From Paraburkholderia sp. Tr-20389 (GTDB lineage Bacteria > Pseudomonadota > Gammaproteobacteria > Burkholderiales > Burkholderiaceae): DNA of 64,000 bases. The translations under genes were made by a program, and so were the position numbers. The notes under the pieces are model-generated. The model was not told the origin of the DNA and made no database searches. It saw only the letters and a program-made list of their open reading frames with translations. Position 1 is the first letter of the stretch; each line of letters begins with the position of its first letter. Where the stretch lies: contig NZ_JAAGPD010000014.1 in the NCBI RefSeq assembly GCF_017104565.1, positions 124,001 to 188,000 of the forward strand, given 5' to 3'. Of the stretch, positions 41,535 to 49,934 are shown one piece after another.

Positions 41535-43178
41535 ATGGCAACGCCACCACAAGCACTGCCGACGCGCTCCGCCGTTCTCGACGACGCGCATGTCGGCGAC
41601 ATCCGGGGCGCACTCGGCACGATCGCGCATCACGACACGGCACCGCGCAATAGCTGGGGCGCGCGGCTGCGCACCCTGCTGGCGATCGTCGGCCCCGGCC
41701 TCATCGTGATGGTCGGCGACAACGACGCTGGCGCCTTCGGCACCTATACGCAAGCCGGCCAGAACTACAGCACCACGCTGCTGTGGACGCTGCTGCTGCT
41801 CGTGCCCGTGCTGTACGTGAACCAGGAGATGGTGCTGCGTCTTGGCGCCGTGACGGGCGTCGGTCACGCGCGCCTGATCTTCGAACGCTTCGGCAAGTTC
41901 TGGGGCGCGTTCAGCGTGATCGACCTGTTCATCCTCAACGCGTTGACCATCGTCACCGAGTTCATCGGCATTACCTTCGTGCTCGACTTCTTCGGCGTAT
42001 CGAAGGTGGCGGGCGTGTGCATCGCGGCTGCACTGACAATGGCAGCCGTCAGCACCGGCGACTTCAAGCGCTTCGAGCGCTTTGCGATCGTACTGTGTCT
42101 GCTGAGCCTGCTGCTCGTGCCCGTGCTCGTGACGATCCATCCGCCCGTCTCGCAGATGACCCATCATCTCTTCATACCCGCATGGCCCGCGCACGCGAAG
42201 CTGTCGGACGTGATGCTGCTCGTGATCGGCATCGTCGGCACGACGGTCGCGCCGTGGCAGCTGTTCTTCCAGCAGAGCTATGTGATCGACAAGCGGATCA
42301 CGCCGCGCTTCATGAAGTACGAAAAGGCCGACCTGTGGATCGGCATCGTGTTCGTGCTGATCGGCGCAATCGCGATGATCTCGTTCAGCGCGGCGCTGTT
42401 CGGCGGCAAGCCGGAGTTCGGCCAGTTCACCGATTCAGGCGGCGTGATCGCCGGGCTCGAAAAGTATGCGGGCCGCACGCCTGCCGTCCTGTTCGCGATT
42501 GCGCTGATCGACGCATGCATCATCGGCGCGGCGGCCGTGTCGCTGTCGACGGCGTATGCGATCGGCGACGTGTTCAAGATCCGTCACTCGCTGCATCGCG
42601 GTGTCGCCGACGCAAAGGGCTTCTATCTCGTGTACTTCGGGATCGTCGCCGCGGCGGCGGGCCTCGTGCTGATTCCGGGCAGCCCGCTCGGCCTGCTGAC
42701 GGAAGCCGTGCAGACGCTCGCGGGCGTGCTGCTGCCGAGCGCGACCGTGTTCCTGCTTCTGCTGTGCAACGATCGCGCGGTGCTCGGGCCGTGGGTCAAC
42801 TCGAAAGGCCTGAATCTGTTCACGGGTGCCGTCGTGTGGGCGCTGGTGCTGCTATCCGTCGTGCTGACGGCGTCGGTGGTCTATCCCGACATCAGCGGCC
42901 ACGCGATCATTGACATTCTGGCGGGCGGCACGCTGCTCGCCGTGGTCGCACTCGTGGCCGCGAGCGCACTGCGCCGTCTGCGCGGCACGCCCGCGACGGA
43001 AAGCGTGCCCGCGATCAGCAAGGCAGAACGCACGACGTGGCGCACGCCGCCGCTCGACGAGTTGCCGAGGCCCGTGATGACGCTGTCGCGGCGCATCTGG
43101 ATGGGTGCGTTGCGCGGCTATCTGGTAGTGGCCGTCGCGCTGGTGATCGTGAAGGTCGTGCAACTCGCATTGACCTGA
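41535..43178 (+). CDS. Nramp-related divalent metal transporter, probable NRMT (Mg2+) clade
   Basis: A 547-residue inner-membrane protein with about 11-12 helices (WGARLRTLLAIVGPGLIVMVGDNDAGAFGTYTQAG onward). In classical Mn/Fe Nramp transporters helix 1 has DPGN and helix 6 has a metal-binding Met in MPH. Here helix 1 has Asp62-Asn-Asp-Ala-Gly-Ala, and helix 6 reads TTVAPWQ with Ala239 in the Met place. Loss of the soft Met ligand is the reported mark of Nramp-related magnesium transporters. GGGAGA precedes the ATG. The C-terminus has a soluble stretch (PATESVPAISKAERTTWRTPP) before a last helix. The long leader upstream suggests post-transcriptional control. Confidence 0.88.
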   Translation: MATPPQALPTRSAVLDDAHVGDIRGALGTIAHHDTAPRNSWGARLRTLLAIVGPGLIVMVGDNDAGAFGTYTQAGQNYSTTLLWTLLLLVPVLYVNQEMVLRLGAVTGVGHARLIFERFGKFWGAFSVIDLFILNALTIVTEFIGITFVLDFFGVSKVAGVCIAAALTMAAVSTGDFKRFERFAIVLCLLSLLLVPVLVTIHPPVSQMTHHLFIPAWPAHAKLSDVMLLVIGIVGTTVAPWQLFFQQSYVIDKRITPRFMKYEKADLWIGIVFVLIGAIAMISFSAALFGGKPEFGQFTDSGGVIAGLEKYAGRTPAVLFAIALIDACIIGAAAVSLSTAYAIGDVFKIRHSLHRGVADAKGFYLVYFGIVAAAAGLVLIPGSPLGLLTEAVQTLAGVLLPSATVFLLLLCNDRAVLGPWVNSKGLNLFTGAVVWALVLLSVVLTASVVYPDISGHAIIDILAGGTLLAVVALVAASALRRLRGTPATESVPAISKAERTTWRTPPLDELPRPVMTLSRRIWMGALRGYLVVAVALVIVKVVQLALT

Positions 43179-43188
43179 GGACAGTCAG

Positions 43189-43239
43189 AACAGTCCCACG
43201 TGACTTTCGAACAATCCTGATACCCCGGCGGGGACTGTT
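43189..43239 (+). promoter_or_regulatory. Long-loop stem after the transporter gene
   Basis: AACAGTCCC (43189-43197) pairs with GGGACTGTT (43231-43239) across 33 bases, starting 10 bases after the stop codon. There is no T-run, so it may be an RNA-stabilising 3' structure or chance. Confidence 0.3.
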
Positions 43240-43384
43240 GTGACACAGTATCGCCGCCGATCCACGGTGCAGGTTTCTGCCGACGCAATGTAAAGCAGCA
43301 GCGCATGCGATCAGCGTTGCATTGCGGTTGATGGGACGTGGATCGGTGTCCGCACGCGCCCGTCCAGTTCCCCTGAAATGAAAG

Positions 43385-43419
43385 CGCCGGGGCGAGCCTC
43401 GTGAGGGCTCGCCCCGGCG
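43385..43419 (-). terminator. Strong hairpin terminator for the double-glycine peptide gene
   Basis: A perfect 14-bp stem (CGCCGGGGCGAGCC with GGCTCGCCCCGGCG) and a 7-base loop. Read on the minus strand it is followed by CTTTCATTTC. It lies 19 bases after the stop of the minus-strand gene and also faces the end of the transporter gene. Confidence 0.7.
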
Positions 43420-43438
43420 TTCGCCGTCAGCCCGCAGG

Positions 43439-43717
43439 TCATTGCAGGCGCGGATCCAGCGGCGCTTCGGCGTGATACGGCACGATGTAGCCTGGGCCGC
43501 CGCCGTTACCGCCATCGTTGCAGCCGCCGCCCGCGTGCACGGGTGGAACCGGAAGACGCACCGGCATCCAGGGCATCGACGGCATGCCCGGGAAGCTCGG
43601 CCAAGGGCCCGGCTCCGTCGGCTTGCTGATGATGAGGATGCCGCCGCGCACGGCTTTCGCCGTTTGACGGTCGAGTTCGTCGACCCTCGACAGGTCTTTC
43701 ACAAGCAGGTGAGTCAT
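43439..43717 (-). CDS. Small peptide with double-glycine-type leader, Pro/Gly/Met-rich core
   Basis: A 92-residue product. The N-terminus MTHLLVKDLSRVDELDRQTAKAVRGG has the form of a double-glycine leader (hydrophobic positions, EL/LD pair, GG at 25-26), as removed by C39-peptidase ABC exporters from bacteriocins and microcins. The remaining 66 residues are rich in Pro, Gly and Met (PSFPGMPSMPWMPVRLPVPP) with a single Cys in a GGGCNDGGNGGGPG stretch. GGAGA precedes the ATG. No exporter, immunity or modification gene is in the window. It could be a secreted peptide of another kind. Confidence 0.65.
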   Translation of the reverse strand: MTHLLVKDLSRVDELDRQTAKAVRGGILIISKPTEPGPWPSFPGMPSMPWMPVRLPVPPVHAGGGCNDGGNGGGPGYIVPYHAEAPLDPRLQ

Positions 43718-44001
43718 GATGGTTCTCCAGCAACGATAAGGATGGCGAGCGCGGGCTGCGCCGCGCTCGCTGGACGTGCTGCACGCACCATGCCAAACGG
43801 GGCGAAGCCTGCTGCGACGGGCCTTTGATCGATAGAGGAGAAGCCGGCTGGTTGATCCTGACCAACTGTCGGGCGAACAAGTGTTGGCCGTTCGATGCGG
43901 TTCGACGGCGGCCGGCGATTGACGACCGGCGGGCGTGTGGCCCGCCGTGTGCGCTCCCGCCTGACGTTACCCGGAGATGATGAACGGCAGCCCAATCAGT
44001 A

Positions 44002-44748
44002 TCAGTGCGGCAGCCACGCCATCGGATCGACCGGCTTGCCGTCCTTGCGCACTTCGAACTGAATGGACGGCACGCCGTTGTTGTCGACGCCCACTTCGCC
44101 GATCGGCTGGCCTTGCGTGACGGCGTCGCCTTCCTGCACCAGCAGTCTGCTGTTCTGGCCGTAGGCGGTGATCAGCGTGTCGTCGTGCTTGATGATGACG
44201 AGCGGCCCGTACGCCTCGATGCCCGTGCCCGCGTAGACCACGCGCCCCGTCGCGGCAGCGCGCACCTGATCGCCGGGACGTCCGCCGATCACGATGCCCT
44301 TCGACTTGCCCGCCACGAACGGCTTGAGGATCGGGCCGCGCAGCGGCCACGCCAGCACGATCTGCGGCTGCGCGGCCGGTCCCGGCTGAACGGGCGTGGT
44401 GGAAGGCACGGGCGTCGGCACGGGCGTGGTCTGCGCATAGGTAGGCGGCCCGACGCGCAGCAACTGGCCGGGTGCGACGGCCGACGACGACGTCAACCCG
44501 TTCCACGCCGCGAGATCCTGCGTGCGCTGGCCGTACGCGCCCGCGATGCTTTGCAGCGTATCGCCCGGATTCACGCGATAGAACCCGGCGGGCACGCCGT
44601 TGGCGGCCGCGCCGCCAGGCGTCGTCCGGTAAGCGGGCGCGGACGTCTGCTGCGGTTCCCACGGGTACGTGGTGCACGCGCCCAGCATGCTCGCGACGGC
44701 GAGCGAGATCAAAGCCTGCGTGACGACGTATTGCCGTTTTACTGTCAT
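44002..44748 (-). CDS. NlpD-like lipoprotein: LysM plus degenerate LytM domain
   Basis: A 248-residue outer-membrane or periplasmic lipoprotein. The signal ends in MLGACTTYP, with lipidation expected on Cys. A LysM domain follows (YRVNPGDTLQSIAGAYGQRTQDLAAWNGLTSSSAVAPGQLLRVG), then a Pro/Thr-rich linker and a LytM/M23 domain. The Zn-binding His residues are missing: GIVIGGRPGDQV stands where HxxxD is expected and SIQFEVRKDG where HLHFEV is expected. This is the pattern of NlpD/EnvC amidase activators, which bind amidases rather than cut. ATG 44748 has AGGG upstream. Confidence 0.9.
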   Translation of the reverse strand: MTVKRQYVVTQALISLAVASMLGACTTYPWEPQQTSAPAYRTTPGGAAANGVPAGFYRVNPGDTLQSIAGAYGQRTQDLAAWNGLTSSSAVAPGQLLRVGPPTYAQTTPVPTPVPSTTPVQPGPAAQPQIVLAWPLRGPILKPFVAGKSKGIVIGGRPGDQVRAAATGRVVYAGTGIEAYGPLVIIKHDDTLITAYGQNSRLLVQEGDAVTQGQPIGEVGVDNNGVPSIQFEVRKDGKPVDPMAWLPH

Positions 44749-45020
44749 TTTTGTGGCCCTCGACGCGGTGTGGGACTGGACGGCGCTCAGGTTGGCCGCC
44801 CATCGTTCGAACGTGTAGCGGGTTATGCAGTGCAAATATTATGCCTCGGCCGCCGGTCGGAAAAATGACGGTCGGCAAACGCGAACCGGGCGGGCTCGAC
44901 AGGTTTCTTTTCAGGTGTGTCCGGACCGCGCAAAGCACCTGCGTGGATAGCTTCCCCGCCTGCCGGCGATATTCCTTCTGCAATCCAAATCAATTTATCG
45001 CACTCAGCGAGAGCACGAAT

Positions 45021-45332
45021 TCATACGCTGCCTTCGGCTTCGATCACGAGAATGCGCGCCTCGCCGATCGGATGCGCGACATGCTCGGTGCCGACCGATG
45101 CATGGAACACATCACCTGTTTCGAGCACCGTCGAATGCTCGACGCCCCCTTCGCGATAACGCATCTCCACACGTCCGTCCAGTACGGCGAAGACTTCCTC
45201 GCCATCGTTGACGTGCCACTTGTAGGGCTGGTCGGTCCAGTGAAGGCGAGTGGTGATGCCGTTCATGTTGGCGATATCGAGTGCGCCCCATGCGCGATCT
45301 GCGGTAAAGGTGCTGCTGCGGACGATCTTCAT
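45021..45332 (-). CDS. Cupin-domain protein
   Basis: A 103-residue single-domain beta-barrel. Cupin motif 1 region: WHVNDGEEVFAVLDGRVEMRYREG. Motif 2: LETGDVFHASVGTEHVAHPIG. The His and Glu metal ligands (WHVNDGEE and EHVAHP) appear present. Such small cupins bind metal or small ligands, and no specific role can be given. The start at 45332 is preferred over one five codons upstream, though neither has a strong ribosome-binding site. Confidence 0.85.
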   Translation of the reverse strand: MKIVRSSTFTADRAWGALDIANMNGITTRLHWTDQPYKWHVNDGEEVFAVLDGRVEMRYREGGVEHSTVLETGDVFHASVGTEHVAHPIGEARILVIEAEGSV

Positions 45333-45570
45333 GGCGAGCTTGCGCAATGATGGTGGTCGAACTGCTCATTATAGTGTTGCGCGCGAGCATGCACGTCTCT
45401 TGCTCACTTGCCCGGAGATGACCGTTGCATGCGGCTTGCGCGCCATTGCATAGCTGGAGTGCTCGCCTATACTGAACTTTGCCGCAGGCAATGAAATGCG
45501 CATGTCCGTAAGCCGATGCGCGGCGAGACGGTTCATCCACTTCAGCGTTTCCGTTTAACGAGGAGGTCTC

Positions 45571-45891
45571 ATGAACAAGGCGTTGTTTCTTGCCGTGCAG
45601 TTGAATGTCGACGAGATGACTTCATCGCCCGCGCTGGTCGAACTGCTCAATGCCCATCTCGTCTTTGCCGTCGATGTCGCCGAAGCCGCCGATGCCCTCG
45701 TGCAACTCGCAAGCGTGCGCCGTCTGTCGAGCGGCGTGGAAGCGAGTGTCGAGATTCCCGCTGTCGCGCTCGAGCAGCTGCGCCAGGCGCTCGAAACGCT
45801 CAGCGAATACGACCAGTCGTGGCTGTTCGCGCTGGAGCCGGACGGTGCGCTATTCGACGATATCGCGCGTGGGCAACGCACGCTGCATTGA
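45571..45891 (+). CDS. Hypothetical protein, 106 residues
   Basis: Not recognised. Soluble, acidic, largely helical: FLAVQLNVDEMTSSPALVELLNAHLVFAVDVAEAADALVQLASVRRL, then VEIPAVALEQLRQALETLSEYDQSWLFALEPDGALFDDI. No Cys or signal peptide. An excellent ribosome-binding site (GAGGAGG) precedes the ATG. It lies 55 bases before the DUF2968 gene on the same strand and may be cotranscribed with it. Confidence 0.72.
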   Translation: MNKALFLAVQLNVDEMTSSPALVELLNAHLVFAVDVAEAADALVQLASVRRLSSGVEASVEIPAVALEQLRQALETLSEYDQSWLFALEPDGALFDDIARGQRTLH

Positions 45892-45946
45892 TGCGCCCGC
45901 AAACCTGAAGAGGTATGGCTTCCCGGCCGCCTACCGAGGATCGATC

Positions 45947-46708
45947 GTGAAAAATCTTTTGAATATGCGCCGCACCGCCGTCAGCAATGGCGCAGCAGCT
46001 CACCTTCATTTTCCGCCGCAACGCCCTGTTCCATCCGCCTCCCAATCCGAACCCGCCCGGCTCGACGACCTCGCTGAAAGTGAGAGCGATGCGAGCGCAA
46101 CCATCGACGAGCGGCCCGCGAGTCAGTCCCCGCGCCCCGTCACGCCGCTGCATGCGGTACAGGTCACGCCTTCCGCGCCGAATGGGCGTGCCGTCCAACT
46201 GGCAGATGCAAACGATGTAGAACGCATGGCCGACGATGCGGAACTCAAGACGTTTCACACATTTCGCACTTTTGACTATTCCGTCAGCCTGCTGTTTTAT
46301 CCAAAAGAACTGAAATACTACGTCGCACTGTTTCAGGAGGACCGCATGTGGCGCGTGCTCACCACGAGCGACATGAACACGGCCAAGCAGCTGTTCCACC
46401 ACATGCAGGAACAGGCCACGCGGCTCGCCGACGGCGAAACGCGCCGCCTGCAGCTCGAAGCGCAGAACGAGCAGTTGAAGCGCCTGATCGCCGAGTCCGA
46501 AGCGCATGCGGAGCGGCTGCGGCAAGGCTTGCAGCGCACGACCGAGCAGGATCAGGCGGTGACGGGCAGACAGCACCAGTTGCGCAAGGATCTGGCGCAA
46601 CTCGAGGCGCAACGCACGGCGGCACAGGCGCAGTTGAACAAGGCGCACCGCCAGGTGCATCAGCTGAACGTCGCGAATAACGAGGCGATTCCGCATATTC
46701 CGCGCTGA
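45947..46708 (+). CDS. DUF2968 domain protein
   Basis: A 253-residue protein. GTG 45947 is chosen because GAGGA lies about 8 bases upstream; an ATG six codons later is the alternative. The first 85 residues are low-complexity (Pro, Ser, Ala, Asp). The middle, FRTFDYSVSLLFYPKELKYYVALFQEDRMWRVLTTSDMNTAKQLFHHMQEQ, matches DUF2968, known in Burkholderia. From about 160 a long charged coiled coil follows (RRLQLEAQNEQLKRLIAESEAHAERLRQGL and LRKDLAQLEAQRTAAQAQLNKAHRQVHQL). Function unknown. A bidirectional terminator follows. Confidence 0.85.
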   Translation: MKNLLNMRRTAVSNGAAAHLHFPPQRPVPSASQSEPARLDDLAESESDASATIDERPASQSPRPVTPLHAVQVTPSAPNGRAVQLADANDVERMADDAELKTFHTFRTFDYSVSLLFYPKELKYYVALFQEDRMWRVLTTSDMNTAKQLFHHMQEQATRLADGETRRLQLEAQNEQLKRLIAESEAHAERLRQGLQRTTEQDQAVTGRQHQLRKDLAQLEAQRTAAQAQLNKAHRQVHQLNVANNEAIPHIPR

Positions 46709-46769
46709 CGCTTTGCAAGTTTCTTCCGTGGCGCGTGTCTTTTTTCCAGCCGGAATGAACGTTGAATGA

Positions 46770-46808
46770 AAAAGACGCCCGTCAGGGTCAACCTGACGGG
46801 CGTCTTTT
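46770..46808. terminator. Bidirectional terminator, perfect 17-bp stem
   Basis: AAAAGACGCCCGTCAGG pairs perfectly with CCTGACGGGCGTCTTTT around a GTCAA loop. A-tract and T-tract ends serve both strands. It separates the convergent DUF2968 and DUF4148 genes. Confidence 0.92.
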
Positions 46809-46881
46809 ACATTGTCTGCCTGCTTGCGACGGCTGAAGCTCGCGGACCTCAGCCACCGTCTACGGCGCGGCTACTGCAAAT

Positions 46882-47202
46882 TTAGTTGCCGAAGAACACC
46901 GAACGCGGGCCCTTTTCATCGGCCAGCGAGCGGCCGGCTTGCGACGTGCCGTTCGTCTGCACGCCGTAACCCGTTGCAGTGGCTTGCGCGACGTCTTGCG
47001 CGTGGACCTTTGCTTCGGCGGCCTGGATGTTGTTCGGGTAGTTCTGGCGATCGGACAGCGGATCGTAGCCGGCCTTTTCCAGACGGGCGAGATCGGCGCG
47101 AACTTCGGCGCGCGTCAGCGGCTGCTGGCTCGATTGTGCGAACGATGCGACGGGAGCGGCAACAGCGGCGGCGAGAACGACTGCGGAAATCAGGGCTTTC
47201 AT
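46882..47202 (-). CDS. DUF4148 domain secreted protein
   Basis: A 106-residue exported protein with a Sec signal peptide (MKALISAVVLAAAVAAPVASFAQ, cleavage near 22). The DUF4148 segment LTRAEVRADLARLEKAGYDPLSDRQNYPNNIQAAEAKVHAQ follows. These small periplasmic proteins are very common in Burkholderiaceae and have no known function. GGAGG precedes ATG 47202; a longer frame adds 14 spurious residues. Confidence 0.92.
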   Translation of the reverse strand: MKALISAVVLAAAVAAPVASFAQSSQQPLTRAEVRADLARLEKAGYDPLSDRQNYPNNIQAAEAKVHAQDVAQATATGYGVQTNGTSQAGRSLADEKGPRSVFFGN

Positions 47203-47449
47203 GGACAACCTCCGAGAACTTGTTTTTTGATTCGCTGCGAACACCGTGTTCGTCAGCGTTGATGCAAGTTTATGGAAGAGAATGCCCTAGGGAAATCCCT
47301 TATCCGGCGAAACTATGTTGCGCCGATTGAAACAATTCGTCGCCTTTCCGGACCATGCTGCTTCTTTGGATCGGGTAATTGCAACACTGTGTTCCAGAAT
47401 TTGTGCACTTGCTGAAACAATCGTGCTCGGACGGGCCGCCACGCAAAGC

Positions 47450-47486
47450 AAAACGCCCCGGCGCCATGCAGGCGCCGAGGCGTTTT
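47450..47486 (-). terminator. Rho-independent terminator after gnd
   Basis: AAAACGCC...GGCGCC pairs with GGCGCC...GGCGTTTT (one internal mismatch) around ATGCA. Read on the minus strand it ends TTTTGCTTTG. It lies about 55 bases after the gnd stop. Confidence 0.82.
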
Positions 47487-47539
47487 GACCTTCACGAATC
47501 CCCGCCTCGAAGAAAGCGGGAATCCGTCAGCCGGTTCCG

Positions 47540-48949
47540 TCAGGACCAGTTCGCGTGGAAGCTGCCCGGCTTGTCGAGGCGCTCGAACGTATGCGCACCG
47601 AAGAAGTCGCGCTGCGCCTGCACCAGGTTCGCGGGCAGACGCGCCGAGCGGTAGCCGTCGAAGTACGCGATTGCCGACGAGAACGCCGGCACGGGTACGC
47701 CCGCCGTCGTCGCCGCGATCACGACGTCGCGCAGCGCCGTCTGATAGTTCGCCGCGATGTCGCGGAAGTAAGGATCGAGCAGCAGATTGGCGATCTGCTT
47801 GTCCTTTGTGTAGGCGTCCGTGATCTTCTGCAGGAAGCGGGCGCGGATGATACAGCCGGCGCGGAAGATCTTCGCAATCGTGCCGTAGTCCAGATCCCAC
47901 TTGTATTCGTCCGACGCCGCGCGCAGTTGCGCGAAGCCCTGTGCGTACGAAATGACCTTGCTGAAGTACAGCGCGCGGCGCACGGCTTCGATGAATGCGG
48001 CGCGGTCGCCCGAGAACGGCTTCGCAGCCGGGCCTTCCAGCACCTTGCTCGCGGCGACGCGCTGATCCTTCAGCGACGACAGCACGCGCGCAAACACGGC
48101 TTCCGTGATGAGCGGCAGCGGCGCGCCGAGATCGAGCGCGTTCTGGCTCGTCCACTTGCCCGTGCCCTTTTGCGCGGCGCGGTCCATGATCACGTCGACG
48201 AGATCCTTGCCTGTCTCTTCATCTTTCTTGTCGAAGATCTTCGAGGTGATCTCGATCAGGTAGCTGTCCAGCTCGCCCTTGTTCCATTCGGTGTAGACGG
48301 CGCCCAGTTCTTCGTTCGACAAACCGACCACCTGCTTGAGCACCGCGTAGCTTTCGGCGATCAGCTGCATGTCGCCATATTCGATGCCGTTGTGCACCAT
48401 CTTCACGAAGTGGCCCGCGCCGTCCGGACCCATATACGCGACGCACGGTTCGCCGTCCGGCGCCTTCGCGGCGATTTCCGTGAGAATCGGGGCAACGAGG
48501 TCATAGGCTTCGCGCTGGCCGCCCGGCATGATCGACGGGCCCTTGAGCGCGCCCTCTTCACCGCCCGACACGCCCGTGCCGATGAAGTGCAGGCCCGATT
48601 TCGCGAGTTCCTGGTTGCGGCGGATGGTGTCGGTGAAATGCGTGTTGCCGCCGTCGATCAGGATGTCGCCCTTCTCCAGCAGCGGACGCAGCGACGCGAT
48701 CGTCGCGTCGGTGCCTTCGCCCGCCTTGACCATCATCAGGATGCGGCGCGGCTTTTCCAGCGATGCGACGAACTCTTCCAGCGTGTAGGTCGGAACCAGC
48801 TTACGGTCGGGAAACTCCGCGATCAGTTCGTCGGTTTTCTCGCGGGTGCGGTTGAACACGGACACCGCGTGACCGCGGCTCTCGATGTTCAGCGCCAGAT
48901 TCCGGCCCATCACCGCCAGCCCCACTACGCCGATTGCCTGTTTGCCCAT
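47540..48949 (-). CDS. gnd: 6-phosphogluconate dehydrogenase, decarboxylating
   Basis: A 469-residue enzyme (E. coli Gnd has 468) that oxidises 6-phosphogluconate to ribulose 5-phosphate and CO2 with NADP+ in the pentose phosphate pathway. The Rossmann start is [33 protein letters not shown]. Catalytic segments include [23 protein letters not shown] and [21 protein letters not shown] with the catalytic Lys. The C-terminal helical domain has [28 protein letters not shown] and [27 protein letters not shown] precedes ATG 48949; a longer open frame upstream is not coding. Confidence 0.97.
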   Translation of the reverse strand: MGKQAIGVVGLAVMGRNLALNIESRGHAVSVFNRTREKTDELIAEFPDRKLVPTYTLEEFVASLEKPRRILMMVKAGEGTDATIASLRPLLEKGDILIDGGNTHFTDTIRRNQELAKSGLHFIGTGVSGGEEGALKGPSIMPGGQREAYDLVAPILTEIAAKAPDGEPCVAYMGPDGAGHFVKMVHNGIEYGDMQLIAESYAVLKQVVGLSNEELGAVYTEWNKGELDSYLIEITSKIFDKKDEETGKDLVDVIMDRAAQKGTGKWTSQNALDLGAPLPLITEAVFARVLSSLKDQRVAASKVLEGPAAKPFSGDRAAFIEAVRRALYFSKVISYAQGFAQLRAASDEYKWDLDYGTIAKIFRAGCIIRARFLQKITDAYTKDKQIANLLLDPYFRDIAANYQTALRDVVIAATTAGVPVPAFSSAIAYFDGYRSARLPANLVQAQRDFFGAHTFERLDKPGSFHANWS

Positions 48950-49313
48950 GTGAATTCTCCAGATTCCAGTAAGTCGTGAAGCTGCGCCCACCATCAAGGC
49001 GCAGCGTCGAGGATGAAAGAATAAAAGAAATGACGGGATGCCGCTCGCGTACTCCCCGCCCGTCATGCCCATGACGGGCACGGACGATGCATATCGGCTT
49101 TCGCCGCGCTTTCGCGCCGTCCGCCGCTGTGCCGGTGCTGTCGTGATGCCGCGCTGTCGACGCTGCGGTTCGCTCGACCGGCTGTGCCGTGCCGCGTTGC
49201 CCGCGCTGCTCCGTGCCGGTCTTCTACAGCTTAGTCCGCGAAACGCGCCATGCGCAGGCGCCGTGCAGGCAGTCCGGCAAGTGCGGACTCTAGCGTCAGA
49301 CCGAGCGCCGCTG
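48950..49313. other. Intergenic region between gnd and DUF938 gene
   Basis: No gene seen. It should hold the gnd promoter. GCCCGTCATG and CATGACGGGC form a perfect 10-bp stem with a 2-base loop (49058-49079), and a third ATGACGGG-like copy sits at 49030-49037. The stem may be a terminator without a T-run or a protein site. Confidence 0.45.
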
Positions 49314-49928
49314 CTAACGTTTCCGGAACACCAGGCTGAAGTTGTTGGCGGGCATCGCAACGGCTTCGTCGCCATCGAAACCCGCTGCGTCCGCCAGCGC
49401 CACCACGGCTTCCATGTCGCGCACACCCCATGCGGGATTGCGGCTTTGCAACTGCGCGTCGAACGCGGCGTTGCTCGGCGCCGTGTGCGCGCCGCCGCGC
49501 CGATACGGCCCGTACAGAAACAGCACGCTGCCCGGTCCCAGCAGCCGGCCCGCGCCGCTCATCAACCCCTGCGCGGATTCCCACGGCGAGATGTGGATCA
49601 TGTTGATACAGACGACGGCGTCGGCGGCATCGATGCCCCACGACGCATCGCGCACGTCGAGCGCGAGCGGCGCGCGCACGTTGGCGAGGCCGCTATGCGT
49701 CGTCCATGCGGCAATCGATGCGCGCGAGTCTTCGTCCGGATCGCTCGGCTGCCAGACGAGTTGCGGCAGTGCCGCGGCGAAATGGATGGCGTGCTGCCCC
49801 GTTCCGCTCGCGATCTCGAGCACGGTGCCCGTCGCGGGCAGCACCCGTTCGAGCACGGCGAGGATCGGCTCGCGGTTGCGTTCGGTGGCGGGCGCGTGCT
49901 GGCGCTGGTTCGGATCGGGCGTAGTCAT
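49314..49928 (-). CDS. DUF938 family protein, SAM-dependent methyltransferase-like
   Basis: A 204-residue protein. The SAM-binding motif I is [30 protein letters not shown]. Next come [44 protein letters not shown] and the family-typical [31 protein letters not shown]938 proteins are small class I methyltransferase-like proteins of unknown substrate. It starts 6 bases before the end of the preceding PPOX gene region on the same strand (stop at 49935), so the two are probably cotranscribed. Confidence 0.9.
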   Translation of the reverse strand: MTTPDPNQRQHAPATERNREPILAVLERVLPATGTVLEIASGTGQHAIHFAAALPQLVWQPSDPDEDSRASIAAWTTHSGLANVRAPLALDVRDASWGIDAADAVVCINMIHISPWESAQGLMSGAGRLLGPGSVLFLYGPYRRGGAHTAPSNAAFDAQLQSRNPAWGVRDMEAVVALADAAGFDGDEAVAMPANNFSLVFRKR

Positions 49929-49934
49929 CGTGAT

